This document shows, piece after piece, positions 1-9,955 of a stretch of 34,146 nt of DNA (positions are counted from its first letter, which is position 1; every line of letters begins with the position of its first letter). Below the pieces are notes generated by a model, which did not search any database, had not been told where the DNA came from, and worked only from the letters and a program-made list of their open reading frames with translations. The DNA lies in assembly GCF_028618555.1 (NCBI RefSeq), contig NZ_JAQITD010000019.1:1-34146 (forward strand). The letters are read 5' to 3'. The position numbers and the translations under genes are program-made. The DNA is from Bartonella sp. CM31XJBT. Its GTDB lineage: Bacteria; Pseudomonadota; Alphaproteobacteria; Rhizobiales; Rhizobiaceae.

Positions 1-1
1 T

Positions 2-115
2 GCGATGGATGTTTCGTTGATCGTTCCGATAGCGATGGAAGAGAAACTTCGTTTTGCTATTCGTGAAGGTGGTCGTACTGTTGGTGCCGGTATCGTCTCT
101 AAGATCATTGAATAA
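2..115 (+). CDS. tuf: Elongation factor Tu, C-terminal end (5' truncated by window)
   Basis: The first bases encode 37 residues that end in a stop at 113-115. They include [19 protein letters not shown] followed by RTVGAGIV, the strongly conserved end of domain 3 of EF-Tu, the GTPase that delivers aminoacyl-tRNA to the ribosome. The start lies outside the window. EF-Tu directly upstream of rpsJ is the usual alphaproteobacterial str/S10 arrangement, which supports the call. Bartonella can carry two tuf copies and this fragment cannot tell which one it is. Confidence 0.93.
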
Positions 116-175
116 ATAATGCTTGTTGAGTGCTTTAATTATTAATGCACTTTGTATAACAGGGAAATAAAGAGC

Positions 176-484
176 ATGAACAGTCAGAATATTCGCATTC
201 GCTTGAAAGCGTTTGATCATAGAATTCTTGATACGTCGACGCGTGAGATTGTATCGACTGCTAAACGTACCGGTGCAAGTGTCCGTGGTCCCATTCCGCT
301 TCCGACGCGGATTGAGAAGTTTACGGTCAATCGTGGACCGCATATCGATAAGAAAAGTCGTGAGCAGTTTGAGATGCGAACACATAAGCGTCTTCTTGAC
401 ATTGTTGATCCAACGCCGCAAACAGTGGATGCGCTTATGAAGCTCGATCTTTCTGCTGGTGTGGATGTAGAAATTAAGCTCTGA
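176..484 (+). CDS. rpsJ: 30S ribosomal protein S10
   Basis: The product is 102 residues, the usual S10 length. It begins [19 protein letters not shown] and contains the conserved [19 protein letters not shown] segment, which is the NusE/S10 loop region. S10 assembles into the head of the 30S subunit and also acts as NusE in antitermination. An in-frame ATG at 152 would add eight residues that are not part of the family, so the ATG at 176 is preferred. It is the first gene of the S10 cluster, 60 bp after the EF-Tu gene, and is followed by rplC. Confidence 0.97.
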   Translation: MNSQNIRIRLKAFDHRILDTSTREIVSTAKRTGASVRGPIPLPTRIEKFTVNRGPHIDKKSREQFEMRTHKRLLDIVDPTPQTVDALMKLDLSAGVDVEIKL

Positions 485-511
485 GGTTTGAGGACAGAAG
501 GAACAGACCCG

Positions 512-1249
512 ATGCGTTCAGGTGTAATAGCACAGAAGCTGGGCATGACCCGTATTTATAATGATGCTGGTGAGCATGTGCCGGTGACGGTACTTCGTTT
601 GGAGAATTGTCAAGTCGTTGCTCAGCGTACAGTTGAAAAGAATGGTTATACTGCTGTTCAATTAGGTGTAGGCTTTGCTAAGGTTAAGAATACTTCACAA
701 GCTCTTCGTGGACATTTTGCTAAGGCTTCTGTTGAGCCTAAAGCCAAAATAGCAGAGTTTCGTGTGAGTCCCGACAATCTTCTTGATGTTGGTACTGAGA
801 TTACAGTGGAACATTTTGTTCCAGGACAAAGAGTTGATGTGACTGGTACCAGTATTGGTAAGGGGTTTGCTGGTGTTATGAAACGACATAACTTTGGTGG
901 GCATCGTGCTTCCCATGGTAATTCGATCACACATCGTGCTCATGGTTCTACAGGGCAGTGCCAAGATCCTGGTAAAGTTTTTAAAGGCAAAAAAATGGCC
1001 GGCCATATGGGGCAAGTGCGTGTAACAACACAGAATATTGAAGTTATTTCCACAGATAGTGAGCGTGGTTTAATTTTAGTGCGTGGTGCTGTTTCTGGTT
1101 CTAAAGGTTCTTGGATTTTGATACGGGATGCTGTGAAGAAGCGTCTTCCTGATAATGCTCCAAAGCCTGCCGGTATTCGCCGTCTTGTGAAGGAGAAAGC
1201 GGAAATGGTTACTCCGGTGACGGAAACCTCTGAAGTTGAGGGAGCCTAA
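512..1249 (+). CDS. rplC: 50S ribosomal protein L3
   Basis: The product is 245 residues. It starts [20 protein letters not shown] and holds the hallmark loop [20 protein letters not shown] near residues 148-167, which reaches toward the peptidyl transferase centre. The first Gln of that loop (about Q149) corresponds to the residue methylated by PrmB in E. coli. An upstream in-frame start at 488 would add eight residues not seen in the family, so 512 is chosen. The C-terminal tail after about residue 210 is acidic and extended, as in other rhizobial L3 proteins. rplD follows 2 bp later. Confidence 0.97.
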   Translation: MRSGVIAQKLGMTRIYNDAGEHVPVTVLRLENCQVVAQRTVEKNGYTAVQLGVGFAKVKNTSQALRGHFAKASVEPKAKIAEFRVSPDNLLDVGTEITVEHFVPGQRVDVTGTSIGKGFAGVMKRHNFGGHRASHGNSITHRAHGSTGQCQDPGKVFKGKKMAGHMGQVRVTTQNIEVISTDSERGLILVRGAVSGSKGSWILIRDAVKKRLPDNAPKPAGIRRLVKEKAEMVTPVTETSEVEGA

Positions 1250-1251
1250 TA

Positions 1252-1872
1252 ATGGATCTTGTAATTAAAACTCTTGATGGTAATGAAGCTGGCAAATTAA
1301 AGGTTTCTGAAGCTATTTTTGATCTTGTTCCGCGTGAGGATATTTTGCAACGTGTTGTTCGTTGGCAGCTTGCACGTCGTCAGCAGGGAAGTCATCAATC
1401 CCAAGGTCGTTCTGATGTGTCGCGAACAGGGGCAAAAATGTTTAAACAGAAAGGAACTGGGCGTGCTCGACATTCATCTGCACGTGCACCGCAGTTTAGA
1501 GGTGGGGGTAAGGCACATGGACCGGTGGTTCGCAGTCATGCGCATGATCTTCCTAAAAAGATTCGTGCTCTTGGGTTGCGTCTTGCTTTATCTGCAAAAT
1601 TAAAAGCAAAAGATTTGATTATTGTGGATGAGTTGACTGTTAAGGATGCTAAAACGAAGATGCTTGTTTCTCATTTTTCTAAGCTTGGATTTAATAACGC
1701 TCTCTTGATTGGTGGTAAAGAGATTGATATTAACTTTTTTCGTGCAGCCTCTAATATCCCTAATATTGACATTTTGCCTATTCAGGGAATTAATGTTTAT
1801 GATATTTTGCGTCGCAGCAAACTTGTTTTATCAAAAGCAGCTGTTGAGGCTCTTGAGGAGCGTTTTAAATGA
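1252..1872 (+). CDS. rplD: 50S ribosomal protein L4
   Basis: The product is 206 residues, typical for L4. The positively charged extended loop is visible in the first half ([20 protein letters not shown], about residues 65-84); this loop lines the peptide exit tunnel. The C-terminal half carries the globular fold with [21 protein letters not shown]. In E. coli L4 autoregulates the S10 operon at its leader and by attenuation. The equivalent leader is not recognisable here, since only about 60 bp lie between tuf and rpsJ. The stop overlaps the rplW start by 4 bp, suggesting translational coupling. Confidence 0.97.
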   Translation: MDLVIKTLDGNEAGKLKVSEAIFDLVPREDILQRVVRWQLARRQQGSHQSQGRSDVSRTGAKMFKQKGTGRARHSSARAPQFRGGGKAHGPVVRSHAHDLPKKIRALGLRLALSAKLKAKDLIIVDELTVKDAKTKMLVSHFSKLGFNNALLIGGKEIDINFFRAASNIPNIDILPIQGINVYDILRRSKLVLSKAAVEALEERFK

Positions 1873-2162
1873 CAGATCTTCGCCATTATGATATAATTAT
1901 TAGTCCAGTTATTACTGAAAAGGCGACTATGATTTCTGAATATAATCAAGTTGCTTTTAATGTCGCGCCGAAAGCGACGAAGCCTGAGATTAAGGCTGCT
2001 ATTGAAGCGCTTTTTAGCGTAAAAGTTAAAGCAGTTAACACGATAGTCCGTAAGGGTAAAGTGAAGCGTTTCAAAGGTATAGTTGGTCGGCAGAGTGATG
2101 TCAAAAAAGCGATCGTAACTCTGGCCAGTGGTCAGACTATCGACGTTTCGACAGGTCTTTAA
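1869..2162 (+). CDS. rplW: 50S ribosomal protein L23
   Basis: The product is 97 residues, the normal L23 length. It starts [20 protein letters not shown], the conserved L23 beginning, followed by the [20 protein letters not shown] motif. L23 sits at the exit of the nascent-chain tunnel and is the docking site for trigger factor and SRP. The ATG overlaps the rplD stop codon in an ATGA arrangement, so translation is probably coupled. rplB follows after 20 bp. Confidence 0.97.
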   Translation: MTDLRHYDIIISPVITEKATMISEYNQVAFNVAPKATKPEIKAAIEALFSVKVKAVNTIVRKGKVKRFKGIVGRQSDVKKAIVTLASGQTIDVSTGL

Positions 2163-2182
2163 GAGGCTCGGAGATAGGAATA

Positions 2183-3016
2183 ATGGCACTTAAGCAATTT
2201 AATCCAACTACACCTGGGCAGCGTCAGCTTGTTATTGTGGAACGTTCTTGTCTTTATAAGGGAAAACCTATAAAGATGTTAACTGAAGGTTTGTCTTCAA
2301 AGGGTGGACGTAATAATCGCGGTCGTGTTACTGCTCGTTTTCAGGGTGGTGGACATAAACGTAGTTATCGGTTTGTCGACTTTAAGCGTCTTAAACGTGA
2401 TGTTTCAGCAAAGGTTGAGCGTTTAGAATACGATCCTAATCGTACCGCTTTTATTGCTTTAATCCGCTATGAGGATGGGCAATTGAGTTATATTCTTGCG
2501 CCACAGCGTCTTGGTGTTGGTGATTCTGTTATGGCTGGTTTAAATGTGGATGTTAAACCAGGTAATGCTATGCCTCTTGGTAATATGCCTGTAGGCACAA
2601 TTATTCATAATGTTGAGATGAAGCCAGGAAAAGGAGGGCAGATTGCGCGTTCAGCAGGTGCTTATGCGCAGTTGGTTGGACGAGATCATGGTATGGCTAT
2701 TCTTCGTTTAAATTCTGGTGAACAGCGTTTGGTTCCGAGTAGCTGTTTTGCAACTGTTGGCGCTGTTTCAAATCCTGATCATGGGAATATTAATGATGGT
2801 AAGGCGGGTCGGTCACGTTGGCGTGGTAAACGTCCACATGTTCGTGGTGTTGCTATGAACCCCGTTGATCATCCGCACGGTGGTGGTGAAGGTCGTACAT
2901 CGGGGGGGCGCCATCCAGTATCTCCTTGGGGTAAACCTACGAAAGGTAAGCGTACGCGCTCCAATAAAGCCACTGATAAATTTATTATGCGTACGCGTCA
3001 TCAACGCAAGAAATGA
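2183..3016 (+). CDS. rplB: 50S ribosomal protein L2
   Basis: The product is 277 residues, typical of L2. It begins [17 protein letters not shown] and carries the conserved C-terminal block with [20 protein letters not shown] at about residues 225-245, including the histidine implicated in peptidyl transferase-centre assembly. The end is the basic tail typical of the family. L2 is a primary 23S rRNA binder bridging the subunits. It lies between rplW and rpsS as in nearly all bacteria. Confidence 0.98.
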   Translation: MALKQFNPTTPGQRQLVIVERSCLYKGKPIKMLTEGLSSKGGRNNRGRVTARFQGGGHKRSYRFVDFKRLKRDVSAKVERLEYDPNRTAFIALIRYEDGQLSYILAPQRLGVGDSVMAGLNVDVKPGNAMPLGNMPVGTIIHNVEMKPGKGGQIARSAGAYAQLVGRDHGMAILRLNSGEQRLVPSSCFATVGAVSNPDHGNINDGKAGRSRWRGKRPHVRGVAMNPVDHPHGGGEGRTSGGRHPVSPWGKPTKGKRTRSNKATDKFIMRTRHQRKK

Positions 3017-3031
3017 GAAAGGTAGTCTGAA

Positions 3032-3310
3032 GTGGTTCGTTCAGTGTGGAAAGGTCCGTTTGTTGACGGCTATCTTCTTGGTAAAGCAGAGAAGGTACGT
3101 GCAAGTGGGCGCAATGAAGTTATAAAAATATGGAGTCGTCGCTCTACTATTTTACCGCAATTTGTTGGTTTAACTTTTGGTGTTTACAACGGTAATAAGC
3201 ATATTCCTGTTTCTGTTTCTGAAGAGATGGTTGGGCATAAGTTTGGTGAGTTCGCTCCTACCCGGACTTATTATGGTCATGGTGCCGATAAAAAAGCGAA
3301 GAGGAAGTAG
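3032..3310 (+). CDS. rpsS: 30S ribosomal protein S19
   Basis: The product is 92 residues from a GTG start. It contains [20 protein letters not shown] at the N-terminus and the conserved [19 protein letters not shown] and [13 protein letters not shown] segments. S19 binds 16S rRNA in the 30S head with S13. The GTG at 3032 is preceded by a purine-rich Shine-Dalgarno stretch (gaaaggtag). No in-frame ATG gives the conserved N-terminus. Confidence 0.97.
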
Positions 3311-3312
3311 GA

Positions 3313-3702
3313 ATGGGAAAAGCTAAAGTTTCGCGCCAGCTTAAAGATAATGAAGCAAGAGCTGTCACGCGGACAATTCGTGTTAGTCCGCAGAAGCTTA
3401 ATTTAGTTGCTGCAATGATTCGTGGTAAAAGAGTTAATGTAGCGCTCGCTGATTTGATGTTTTCACGCAAGCGTATTGCTGCTACTGTGAAAAAAACGCT
3501 TGAATCAGCAATTGCAAATGCAGAAAATAACCACGATCTTGATATTGATTCGCTTGTTGTGGCGGAAGCTTATGTTGGTAAGTCGATAGTGATGAAGCGC
3601 TTTCATGTTCGTGGTCGAGGGCGTGCTAGTAGAATTGAACGTCCATTTTCGCATCTTACTGTTATTGTTCGTGAAGTTACCGAAAAAGTGGAGGCCGCGT
3701 AA
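3313..3702 (+). CDS. rplV: 50S ribosomal protein L22
   Basis: The product is 129 residues. The family pattern is clear: [20 protein letters not shown] near residues 19-38, and the long beta-hairpin region ending in [20 protein letters not shown] that extends into the exit tunnel and affects macrolide response. It starts 2 bp after rpsS. Its last base overlaps the first base of rpsC, so the cluster is tightly coupled here. Confidence 0.97.
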   Translation: MGKAKVSRQLKDNEARAVTRTIRVSPQKLNLVAAMIRGKRVNVALADLMFSRKRIAATVKKTLESAIANAENNHDLDIDSLVVAEAYVGKSIVMKRFHVRGRGRASRIERPFSHLTVIVREVTEKVEAA

Positions 3703-4412
3703 TGGGGCAGAAGATCAATCCAATAGGACTTCGTCTTGGTGTTAATCGGACTTGGGACTCTCGTTGGTATGCTGATAGTGGTGAATATGGGCGCCTTCTT
3801 CATGAAGATTTGAAAATTCGTTCATATGTGCTTGAGGAGCTTAAACAGGCGGCTATTTCTAAGGTTGTTATTGAGCGTCCTCATAAGAAGTGTCGTATTA
3901 CGATTCATTCTGCACGTCCTGGTTTGATTATTGGTAAAAAGGGTGCTGATATCGAAAAGCTTCGTCGTAAGCTTTCAGAAATGACGGATGCTGAAACTTC
4001 ATTGAATATTGTGGAGATTCGTAAACCGGAGATTGATGCGACAATTATTGCGCAATCAATTGCTCAACAGTTAGAGCGTCGTGTTGCTTTTCGTCGTGCA
4101 ATGAAGCGTGCTGTTCAGTCTGCTATGCGTCTTGGTGCGGAAGGTATTCGTATCAATTGTTCTGGCCGTCTTGGTGGTGCTGAAATTGCTCGTATGGAAT
4201 GGTATCGTGAAGGTCGTGTTCCACTTCATACCTTGCGTTCTGATGTTGATTACGGTACAGCAGAAGCTAAGACCGCTTATGGTATTTGTGGTATTAAAGT
4301 TTGGGTCTTTAAGGGTGAGATTCTTGAGCATGATCCGATGGCTTCAGAACGTCGTGCTACGGAAGCTGATCAATCTGGTTCTTCATCGAATCGTCGCCGC
4401 GAAAATGCTTAG
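3702..4412 (+). CDS. rpsC: 30S ribosomal protein S3
   Basis: The product is 236 residues. It starts [20 protein letters not shown], the canonical S3 N-terminus, and has a KH domain with the GxxG-type loop in [19 protein letters not shown]. The C-terminal S3 domain carries [21 protein letters not shown]3 lies at the mRNA entry of the 30S head and contributes to helicase activity. The short tail after residue 215 is polar and serine/arginine rich, which is normal in Rhizobiales. Confidence 0.97.
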   Translation: MGQKINPIGLRLGVNRTWDSRWYADSGEYGRLLHEDLKIRSYVLEELKQAAISKVVIERPHKKCRITIHSARPGLIIGKKGADIEKLRRKLSEMTDAETSLNIVEIRKPEIDATIIAQSIAQQLERRVAFRRAMKRAVQSAMRLGAEGIRINCSGRLGGAEIARMEWYREGRVPLHTLRSDVDYGTAEAKTAYGICGIKVWVFKGEILEHDPMASERRATEADQSGSSSNRRRENA

Positions 4413-4448
4413 TTTTTGAGATTGAACTAAAATTTGGAGTAGAGAACA

Positions 4449-4862
4449 ATGTTGCAGCCAAAGCGCACAAAGTTCCGTAAACAGTTCAAAGGCCGTATTC
4501 ACGGTTCTGCGAAGGGTGGTACGGATTTGAATTTCGGTGCCTACGGTTTGAAGGCTGTTGAGCCGGAGCGGGTTACTGCTCGTCAAATTGAAGCGGCGCG
4601 TCGTGCGATTACACGTTATATGAAGCGTTCTGGTCGTGTGTGGATTCGCATTTTTCCAGATCTTCCGGTTACATCTAAACCGACTGAAGTTCGTATGGGT
4701 AAAGGTAAGGGAAGTGTTGATTATTGGGCTGCACGTGTTGCTCCTGGGCGCGTCATGTTTGAGCTTGATGGAGTTCCGGAAGATGTTGCACGTGAAGCGC
4801 TAAGGTTGGGTGCTGCAAAGTTGCCTATAAAAACGCGTTTCATCCAGCGTATTGCTGAATAA
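4449..4862 (+). CDS. rplP: 50S ribosomal protein L16
   Basis: The product is 137 residues, matching the family. It starts [19 protein letters not shown] and contains the conserved [40 protein letters not shown] and [19 protein letters not shown] blocks. L16 contacts the A-site tRNA region and is needed for late 50S assembly. It sits 36 bp after rpsC and 12 bp before rpmC. Confidence 0.97.
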   Translation: MLQPKRTKFRKQFKGRIHGSAKGGTDLNFGAYGLKAVEPERVTARQIEAARRAITRYMKRSGRVWIRIFPDLPVTSKPTEVRMGKGKGSVDYWAARVAPGRVMFELDGVPEDVAREALRLGAAKLPIKTRFIQRIAE

Positions 4863-4874
4863 TGAGGTTAAGCG

Positions 4875-5075
4875 ATGAGAGCCACAGAATTACGGGCGCA
4901 AACGCTCGACCAAATGAAAGATGAATTGGCTAAGTTAAAGAAAGAGCAATTTAATTTGCGTTTTCAAAAAGCAACAGGTCAATTAGAAAAGACTGCGCGT
5001 GTTAGACAAGTTCGTCGTGATATTGCGCGTATTAAAACTTTTCTTCGTCAAAAGATAAGTGAAACTAAGGTTTAA
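4875..5075 (+). CDS. rpmC: 50S ribosomal protein L29
   Basis: The product is 66 residues, a small two-helix protein with [20 protein letters not shown] followed by [20 protein letters not shown], the L29 signature. L29 binds near the exit tunnel next to L23. It is located between rplP and rpsQ as expected and is preceded by a purine-rich ribosome binding site. Confidence 0.96.
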   Translation: MRATELRAQTLDQMKDELAKLKKEQFNLRFQKATGQLEKTARVRQVRRDIARIKTFLRQKISETKV

Positions 5076-5086
5076 GGAAATAAGAG

Positions 5087-5326
5087 ATGCCTAAACGCGT
5101 TTTGCAGGGTGTTGTTATTAGCGACAAAAGTGATAAGACTGTTGTTGTCAAAGTTGAACGCCGTTATTCTCATCCGCTTCTTAAGAAGACTGTTCGGCAG
5201 TCTAAAAATTATAAAGCGCATGACGAAAACAACCAATTCAAGATTGGGGATCAAGTTTCTATTCAAGAATCTAGACCAATTTCGAAAGATAAATGTTGGA
5301 TTGTTGTAAAAGACAATGTAGCGTAA
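5087..5326 (+). CDS. rpsQ: 30S ribosomal protein S17
   Basis: The product is 79 residues with an OB-fold pattern: [20 protein letters not shown], then [20 protein letters not shown], then the conserved [21 protein letters not shown]17 is a primary 16S rRNA-binding protein. It is the last gene of the S10 part of the cluster. The 144-bp gap after it, before rplN, is unusually large for this operon. Confidence 0.97.
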   Translation: MPKRVLQGVVISDKSDKTVVVKVERRYSHPLLKKTVRQSKNYKAHDENNQFKIGDQVSIQESRPISKDKCWIVVKDNVA

Positions 5327-5414
5327 TGGGTTAAGTTTATTGTTTTAGAATTTAACAGTGTTTTTATCATTGATAAATTTGAAGGCGATGAATTTATCGT
5401 TATTTGGCAGGCAA

Positions 5415-5443
5415 ATCCGAGTGTATAAAAGGTACAATCGGAT
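5415..5443 (+). promoter_or_regulatory. Stem-loop in the gap before rplN (S10/spc junction)
   Basis: An inverted repeat atccga...tcggat (5415-5420 with 5438-5443) encloses a second pairing tgta...taca around a 7-base loop. One g-a mismatch separates the two stems. It ends 28 bases before the rplN start and is not followed by a T-run, so it is not an obvious terminator. In E. coli the spc promoter lies at this junction and S8 regulates the operon further in. By inference this could be a leader element or a processing site. A second, shorter palindrome lies at 5363-5377. Confidence 0.4.
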
Positions 5444-5470
5444 ATATGTGTTAAGAGAAGGTGGCCAGTC

Positions 5471-5839
5471 ATGATTCAGATGCAAACAAATCTCGACGTT
5501 GCTGATAATTCTGGAGCGCGTCGTGTCATGTGCATCAAGGTGTTAGGCGGTTCAAAGCGGAAATATGCTTCGGTCGGTGACATTATTGTTGTTTCGGTTA
5601 AGGATGCAATTCCTCGTGGCCGTGTTAAAAAAGGTGATGTTATGAAAGCTGTTGTGGTTCGTACTGCTAAGGATATTCGTCGCGCAGATGGTAGTGTCAT
5701 TCGTTTTGATAGTAATGCTGCGGTTTTAGTGGATAATAAAAAAGAGCCGATTGGTACTCGTATCTTTGGACCTGTTCCCCGCGAATTGCGTGGTAGGAAT
5801 CATATGAAGATCATCTCGCTTGCTCCTGAAGTTCTATAA
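5471..5839 (+). CDS. rplN: 50S ribosomal protein L14
   Basis: The product is 122 residues, exactly the common L14 length. It begins [20 protein letters not shown], with [20 protein letters not shown] next and the conserved end [21 protein letters not shown]14 binds 23S rRNA at the subunit interface and is the docking site of RsfS. This is the first gene of the spc segment and has its own clear ribosome binding site (agaagg). Confidence 0.97.
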   Translation: MIQMQTNLDVADNSGARRVMCIKVLGGSKRKYASVGDIIVVSVKDAIPRGRVKKGDVMKAVVVRTAKDIRRADGSVIRFDSNAAVLVDNKKEPIGTRIFGPVPRELRGRNHMKIISLAPEVL

Positions 5840-5851
5840 GGAGTAAATGTT

Positions 5852-6166
5852 ATGCAGAAGATTCGAAAAGGTGATAAAGTTGTTGTTTTGTCCGGTAAGG
5901 ATAAAGGATGTAGTGGTGAAGTAATTAAGGTTAGTCCAAAAGAGAATAAGGCTTTTGTTCGTGGGATTAATATGATTAAACGTCATCAACGTCAAACGCA
6001 GAAGCAAGAGGCTGGAATTATTTCTAAAGAAGCTCCGATTCATCTGTCTAATTTGGCGATTGCTGATCCTAAAGATGGTAAGCCTACACGTGTAGGCTTT
6101 CGTATGAATGCAGATGGTAATAAGGTGCGTTTTGCCAAGCGTTCGGGAGAGTTGATTAATGGCTGA
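5852..6166 (+). CDS. rplX: 50S ribosomal protein L24
   Basis: The product is 104 residues. A KOW motif is visible at the N-terminus ([20 protein letters not shown] followed by [16 protein letters not shown]). The middle segment [20 protein letters not shown] is typical of L24. L24 initiates 50S assembly. Its stop lies 8 bp inside rplE (overlap 6159-6166), suggesting coupled translation. Confidence 0.96.
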   Translation: MQKIRKGDKVVVLSGKDKGCSGEVIKVSPKENKAFVRGINMIKRHQRQTQKQEAGIISKEAPIHLSNLAIADPKDGKPTRVGFRMNADGNKVRFAKRSGELING

Positions 6167-6716
6167 GGAAAGACAAGTACCGCGTATGAAAGCGCATTAT
6201 TTTGAAGTGATTCGTAAAGCGCTTCAAGAGAAGTTTAATTACAGAAATGCGATGCAAATTCCGCGGATTGATAAAGTTGTAATAAATATGGGCATAGGTG
6301 AAGCAACTGCTGATTCGAAGAAGCCTTCCCTTGCTGCTGAGGATTTAGGGCTAATAACGGGGCAGAAGGCTGTTGTTACGCGTGCGCGTAATTCTATTGC
6401 GACCTTTAAGGTTCGTGAAGGAATGCCTCTTGGGGCTAAAGTTACATTGCGTAAAGATCGTATGTTTGAGTTTTTAGATCGTCTTGTTACGATTGCTCTT
6501 CCGCGGGTTCGTGACTTTCGTGGTTTAAATCCAAAGAGTTTTGATGGTCGTGGCAATTTTGCTATGGGTATTAAAGAACACATTGTGTTTCCAGAAATCA
6601 ACTATGATAAAGTTGATCAAATTTGGGGCATGGATATTATCGTTTGTACGACAGCAAAAACGGATGATGAGGCTCGTGAATTATTGCGTGCTTTTAATTT
6701 TCCTTTTCGTTCGTAA
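6159..6716 (+). CDS. rplE: 50S ribosomal protein L5
   Basis: The product is 185 residues. Conserved parts include [40 protein letters not shown] and [20 protein letters not shown], with [20 protein letters not shown] near the end. L5 is part of the 5S rRNA complex in the central protuberance and contacts P-site tRNA and S13. The ATG overlaps the end of rplX. Confidence 0.97.
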   Translation: MAEERQVPRMKAHYFEVIRKALQEKFNYRNAMQIPRIDKVVINMGIGEATADSKKPSLAAEDLGLITGQKAVVTRARNSIATFKVREGMPLGAKVTLRKDRMFEFLDRLVTIALPRVRDFRGLNPKSFDGRGNFAMGIKEHIVFPEINYDKVDQIWGMDIIVCTTAKTDDEARELLRAFNFPFRS

Positions 6717-6740
6717 CGGCAAGCATAGTGAGGTGAAATT

Positions 6741-7046
6741 ATGGCCAAAGTAAGTGCCGTTGAAAAAAATAAGCGTCGTGAGGTGATGGTAAAGCGTTAT
6801 GCTGCCCGTCGTGCACGTTTGAAAGCAATAGTTATGGATCAGAAGGTTTCTCTTGAAGAACGTTTTAAAGCTTCTGTTCAGTTGGCAGAGTTACCGCGTA
6901 ATTCTTCGAAAGTTCGTATTCGTAATCGCTGTGAGGTTTCAGGTCGTCCGCGGGCTTATTATCGTAAATTAAAAATGTCGCGAATTGCGTTGCGTGAGCT
7001 TGGCTCTATTGGCTATATTCCTGGTATTGTAAAATCTAGTTGGTAA
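6741..7046 (+). CDS. rpsN: 30S ribosomal protein S14 (zinc-free type)
   Basis: The product is 101 residues. It contains the S14 end [20 protein letters not shown] followed by [20 protein letters not shown]. Only one cysteine is present in the region where the zinc-ribbon form has a CXXC pair, so this is the long, zinc-independent type usual in Alphaproteobacteria. S14 sits in the 30S head. It is placed between rplE and rpsH. Confidence 0.96.
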   Translation: MAKVSAVEKNKRREVMVKRYAARRARLKAIVMDQKVSLEERFKASVQLAELPRNSSKVRIRNRCEVSGRPRAYYRKLKMSRIALRELGSIGYIPGIVKSSW

Positions 7047-7060
7047 GAGGAGATTATTTA

Positions 7061-7459
7061 ATGTCTATGTCAGATCCTCTTGGTGATATGTTAACACGTA
7101 TTCGTAATGCACTTGGTCGTAAAAAAGGTAAAGTAGTTACTCCAGCTTCGAAGCTTCGTGCGCACGTTCTTGATGTTCTTCAGTCGGAAGGTTATATTCG
7201 CGGATATAATCAAATTGATTTAGGTGATGGGAAAGCTGAGATTGAAATCGAATTGAAGTATTTTGAAGGGCTGGCTGCTATTCGTGAGATTTCACGTGTG
7301 TCAAAGCCAGGGCGTCGTGTGTATGTTTCTGCTAAGTCACTTCCACAGGTGGCTAATGGCCTCGGTATTTCGATTTTATCGACTCCTAAAGGCGTCATGG
7401 CAGATCATGAGGCGCGTGAACAGAATGTTGGTGGAGAACTCCTTTGTCGTGTTTTCTAA
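7061..7459 (+). CDS. rpsH: 30S ribosomal protein S8
   Basis: The product is 132 residues from [20 protein letters not shown] to the conserved C-terminus [20 protein letters not shown] followed by [13 protein letters not shown]. The ATG at 7061 has a good Shine-Dalgarno (aagaggag) upstream. An in-frame start at 7040 would overlap rpsN and lacks family support; the second Met at 7067 is a minor alternative. S8 is a primary 16S binder and in E. coli is the translational repressor of the spc operon. Confidence 0.96.
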   Translation: MSMSDPLGDMLTRIRNALGRKKGKVVTPASKLRAHVLDVLQSEGYIRGYNQIDLGDGKAEIEIELKYFEGLAAIREISRVSKPGRRVYVSAKSLPQVANGLGISILSTPKGVMADHEAREQNVGGELLCRVF

Positions 7460-7498
7460 GTTATGTCAAGAAAACGGAAGAAAAAGTAGGTTAGAACA

Positions 7499-8032
7499 AT
7501 GTCTCGTATTGGAAAGAAACCCATTTCAATTCCTTCTGGAGTTACTGCTACTGTTGAAGGTCAGTTGGTTAAGGCAAAAGGTCCAAAAGGTGAGCTGAGT
7601 TACGTCGTCAATGATGAAGTCTTAGTCAAACTTGAGGAAAATATCATATCAGTTATGCCGCGGGATCAGTCAAAAGATGCGCGTTCTAAATGGGGAATGT
7701 CGCGCTCAATGATTGAGAACATTTTTTGTGGTGTGAAAGATGGTTTTGAAAAGAGGTTGGAGATTAATGGGGTTGGTTATCGTGCTGCTTTGCAGGGTAA
7801 GGATGTTCAACTATCTCTGGGCTTTTCGCATGATGTGGTTTATAAAGTTCCGTCGGGTGTTACTGTGACTGTTCCTAAGCCAACAGAAATTGTTGTTTCT
7901 GGAATTGATAAACAGCAAGTTGGACAAGTTGCAGCGGAGATTCGGGAGTATCGTAGGCCTGAACCTTATAAAGGTAAGGGTGTTAAGCATGCAGATGAAC
8001 GTATCTTCCGTAAAGAAGGTAAAAAGAAATAA
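7499..8032 (+). CDS. rplF: 50S ribosomal protein L6
   Basis: The product is 177 residues, the normal L6 length. It starts [20 protein letters not shown] and carries the C-terminal signature [21 protein letters not shown]6 lies near the sarcin-ricin loop and the factor-binding site. It is placed between rpsH (39-bp gap) and rplR. Confidence 0.97.
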   Translation: MSRIGKKPISIPSGVTATVEGQLVKAKGPKGELSYVVNDEVLVKLEENIISVMPRDQSKDARSKWGMSRSMIENIFCGVKDGFEKRLEINGVGYRAALQGKDVQLSLGFSHDVVYKVPSGVTVTVPKPTEIVVSGIDKQQVGQVAAEIREYRRPEPYKGKGVKHADERIFRKEGKKK

Positions 8033-8044
8033 GGATTTTGTATT

Positions 8045-8407
8045 ATGGTTTCATCTAAGGACATTATCCAACGTCGTGCAAGGCGTGTTCGTCGTAGAAT
8101 TAAAATGGTTTCTCATGATCGTCCTCGGCTTAGTGTTTATCGTTCAAATCAGAACATTTATGCTCAAGTTATCGATGATTTGCGGGGATGTACACTTGTT
8201 TCAGCCTCTACTCTTGAAAGTGATTTAAAAAAGTCGTTAAAGAGTGGTGCTGATAAAAAGGCAGCTTTTGCTGTTGGTAAGTTAATTGCTGAGCGTGCGA
8301 AGAAAGCGGGTGTTAATGAGGTGGTTTTTGATCGTGGAGCGTATGTGTACCATGGTCGCGTCAAAGCTTTAGCTGAGGCTGCTCGTGAAGGTGGTTTGAA
8401 TTTCTAA
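8045..8407 (+). CDS. rplR: 50S ribosomal protein L18
   Basis: The product is 120 residues. It has the basic N-terminus [13 protein letters not shown], the [20 protein letters not shown] block and the C-terminal [20 protein letters not shown] segment diagnostic of L18. L18 binds 5S rRNA with L5. A 111-bp gap follows before rpsE, larger than most spacers in this cluster. I see no clear hairpin or promoter in that gap. Confidence 0.97.
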   Translation: MVSSKDIIQRRARRVRRRIKMVSHDRPRLSVYRSNQNIYAQVIDDLRGCTLVSASTLESDLKKSLKSGADKKAAFAVGKLIAERAKKAGVNEVVFDRGAYVYHGRVKALAEAAREGGLNF

Positions 8408-8518
8408 AATTTCTTATTTATGAATGAGTAAGGAGAGTTTAGAGTTTTTCGTTTAAGTTCTTCCAGTTTGGTGAGGGACTTTGTTATCGTGCTTCCGGAA
8501 AAGAAAAAGGAATGAGGA

Positions 8519-9067
8519 ATGGCACAAAAAGAACGTGGTGATAGAGAAGAACGCGATAATGAATTTGTCGATAGGCTCGTTCATATCAATCGTGTTGCTA
8601 AAGTTGTAAAGGGTGGTCGGCGTTTTGGTTTTGCTGCTCTTGTTGTCGTTGGAGATCAAAAAGGACGTGTGGGTTTTGGACATGGTAAAGCCCGTGAAGT
8701 TCCCGAAGCCGTTCGTAAAGCAACGGAATCTGCAAAGCGTGGGATGATTTATGTTCCGCTTCGGTCTGGGCGTACATTGCATCATGATCTTGAAGGTCGT
8801 CACGGAGCTGGGCGTGTTTTGCTACGTTCGGCTTCTGCTGGTACTGGTATTATTGCTGGGGGACCGATGCGTGCTATTTTTGAAGCTCTTGGTATGCAGG
8901 ATGTCGTTGCAAAATCGCTAGGATCGTCGAATCCTTATAACATGGTTCGTGCAACATTTGATGCATTGAAACATCAAATGCATCCTAGAGATATTGCTGC
9001 TCAACGTGGTATAAAATATTCGACTTTGCAGGCGCGTCGTCGCCATTTAGTCGACCTAGAAGGGTAG
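8519..9067 (+). CDS. rpsE: 30S ribosomal protein S5
   Basis: The product is 182 residues. The double-stranded RNA-binding-like N-terminal domain holds [20 protein letters not shown] and [20 protein letters not shown]. The C-terminal domain has [20 protein letters not shown] and [17 protein letters not shown]5 acts in decoding fidelity near the mRNA entry channel together with S3 and S4. The ribosome binding site (gaatgaggaatg context) is good. Confidence 0.97.
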   Translation: MAQKERGDREERDNEFVDRLVHINRVAKVVKGGRRFGFAALVVVGDQKGRVGFGHGKAREVPEAVRKATESAKRGMIYVPLRSGRTLHHDLEGRHGAGRVLLRSASAGTGIIAGGPMRAIFEALGMQDVVAKSLGSSNPYNMVRATFDALKHQMHPRDIAAQRGIKYSTLQARRRHLVDLEG

Positions 9068-9098
9068 TTTCTGAGATTATCAGAAAAGGAATTAGGAA

Positions 9099-9305
9099 AT
9101 GGTTCAGAAAAAATCTCAGAGTAATAAAACTGTGACGGTGGAGCAAATTGGAAGCCCTATTCGAAACTCACAGATTCAGCGTGCAACCTTAAAGGGGCTT
9201 GGACTAAATAAAATGCGTCGTCAGCGCGTTTTAGATGATACACTTTGTGTGCGGGGTATGATTGCTCGGGTTAGGCATCTTGTTCGCGTTATAGATGAAG
9301 GTTAA
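9099..9305 (+). CDS. rpmD: 50S ribosomal protein L30
   Basis: The product is 68 residues. It holds the L30 pattern [20 protein letters not shown] followed by [17 protein letters not shown]. The basic N-terminal extension (residues 1-11) is slightly longer than the E. coli protein, as in other Rhizobiales. It is located between rpsE and rplO as expected. Confidence 0.96.
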   Translation: MVQKKSQSNKTVTVEQIGSPIRNSQIQRATLKGLGLNKMRRQRVLDDTLCVRGMIARVRHLVRVIDEG

Positions 9306-9325
9306 GGGTTGCGGGAGTATTATAT

Positions 9326-9793
9326 ATGAAACTCAATGAACTGCGTGATTGCGAAGGCGCAATAAAAAATCGTAAGCGTGTTGGGCGTGGCATTGGTTCC
9401 GGTATGGGTAAGACTGGTGGTCGTGGTGTAAAAGGGCAAAAGTCACGTTCTGGTGTTTCCCTTAATGGTTTTGAAGGTGGGCAAATGCCTATCTATCGTC
9501 GTTTGCCAAAACGTGGATTTAGAAATTTCTTTGCCAAAACCTACAATGAAGTTTCACTAGGACGTATTCAGTTGGCAGTTGATGCGGGTAAGTTGAATAT
9601 TGAAAAGCCTGTTGATATGATTGCTTTGAAAGAGTCTGGTATTATTCGTCGTGAAAAAGATGGGGTTCGTCTTCTTTCTGATGGTGATTTGAAGGCTAAG
9701 ATTACCTTTCATGTTTCTGGTGCTTCACAAGCTGCTCGTGTTAAGATTGAAAAAGTGGGTGGTCAGGTCATTTTTCCTGATATTGCTCGATAA
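9326..9793 (+). CDS. rplO: 50S ribosomal protein L15
   Basis: The product is 155 residues. The N-terminal half is glycine- and arginine-rich ([20 protein letters not shown], then [20 protein letters not shown]), with [13 protein letters not shown] following. The C-terminal L18e/L15 globular part includes [20 protein letters not shown]15 is a late-assembly 50S protein. A 162-bp gap without an evident gene or clear regulatory element separates it from secY. Confidence 0.97.
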   Translation: MKLNELRDCEGAIKNRKRVGRGIGSGMGKTGGRGVKGQKSRSGVSLNGFEGGQMPIYRRLPKRGFRNFFAKTYNEVSLGRIQLAVDAGKLNIEKPVDMIALKESGIIRREKDGVRLLSDGDLKAKITFHVSGASQAARVKIEKVGGQVIFPDIAR

Positions 9794-9955
9794 TTTTTTT
9801 AATATGAATAGAGACCTAAAGAAGAATTATATTTGTTTTGTGGGATCTTTTGTGGAGACTTGTTTAAGTTCTGCATTTATTTGTGTATGCGTATGTGAAT
9901 TTTAGGATTATACTTCTGTGATTTAAAGAACTGGAGTGTAAAGTGGAGACGTTTT

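Noticed and set aside
152..175. N-terminal extension of rpsJ from ATG 152
   Set aside because: The eight added residues are absent from S10 proteins; ATG 176 gives the conserved start.
5404..5429. Promoter before rplN (ttggca and tataaa)
   Set aside because: The spacer is only 14 bases. The tataaa also lies inside the stem-loop, so the call is not supported.
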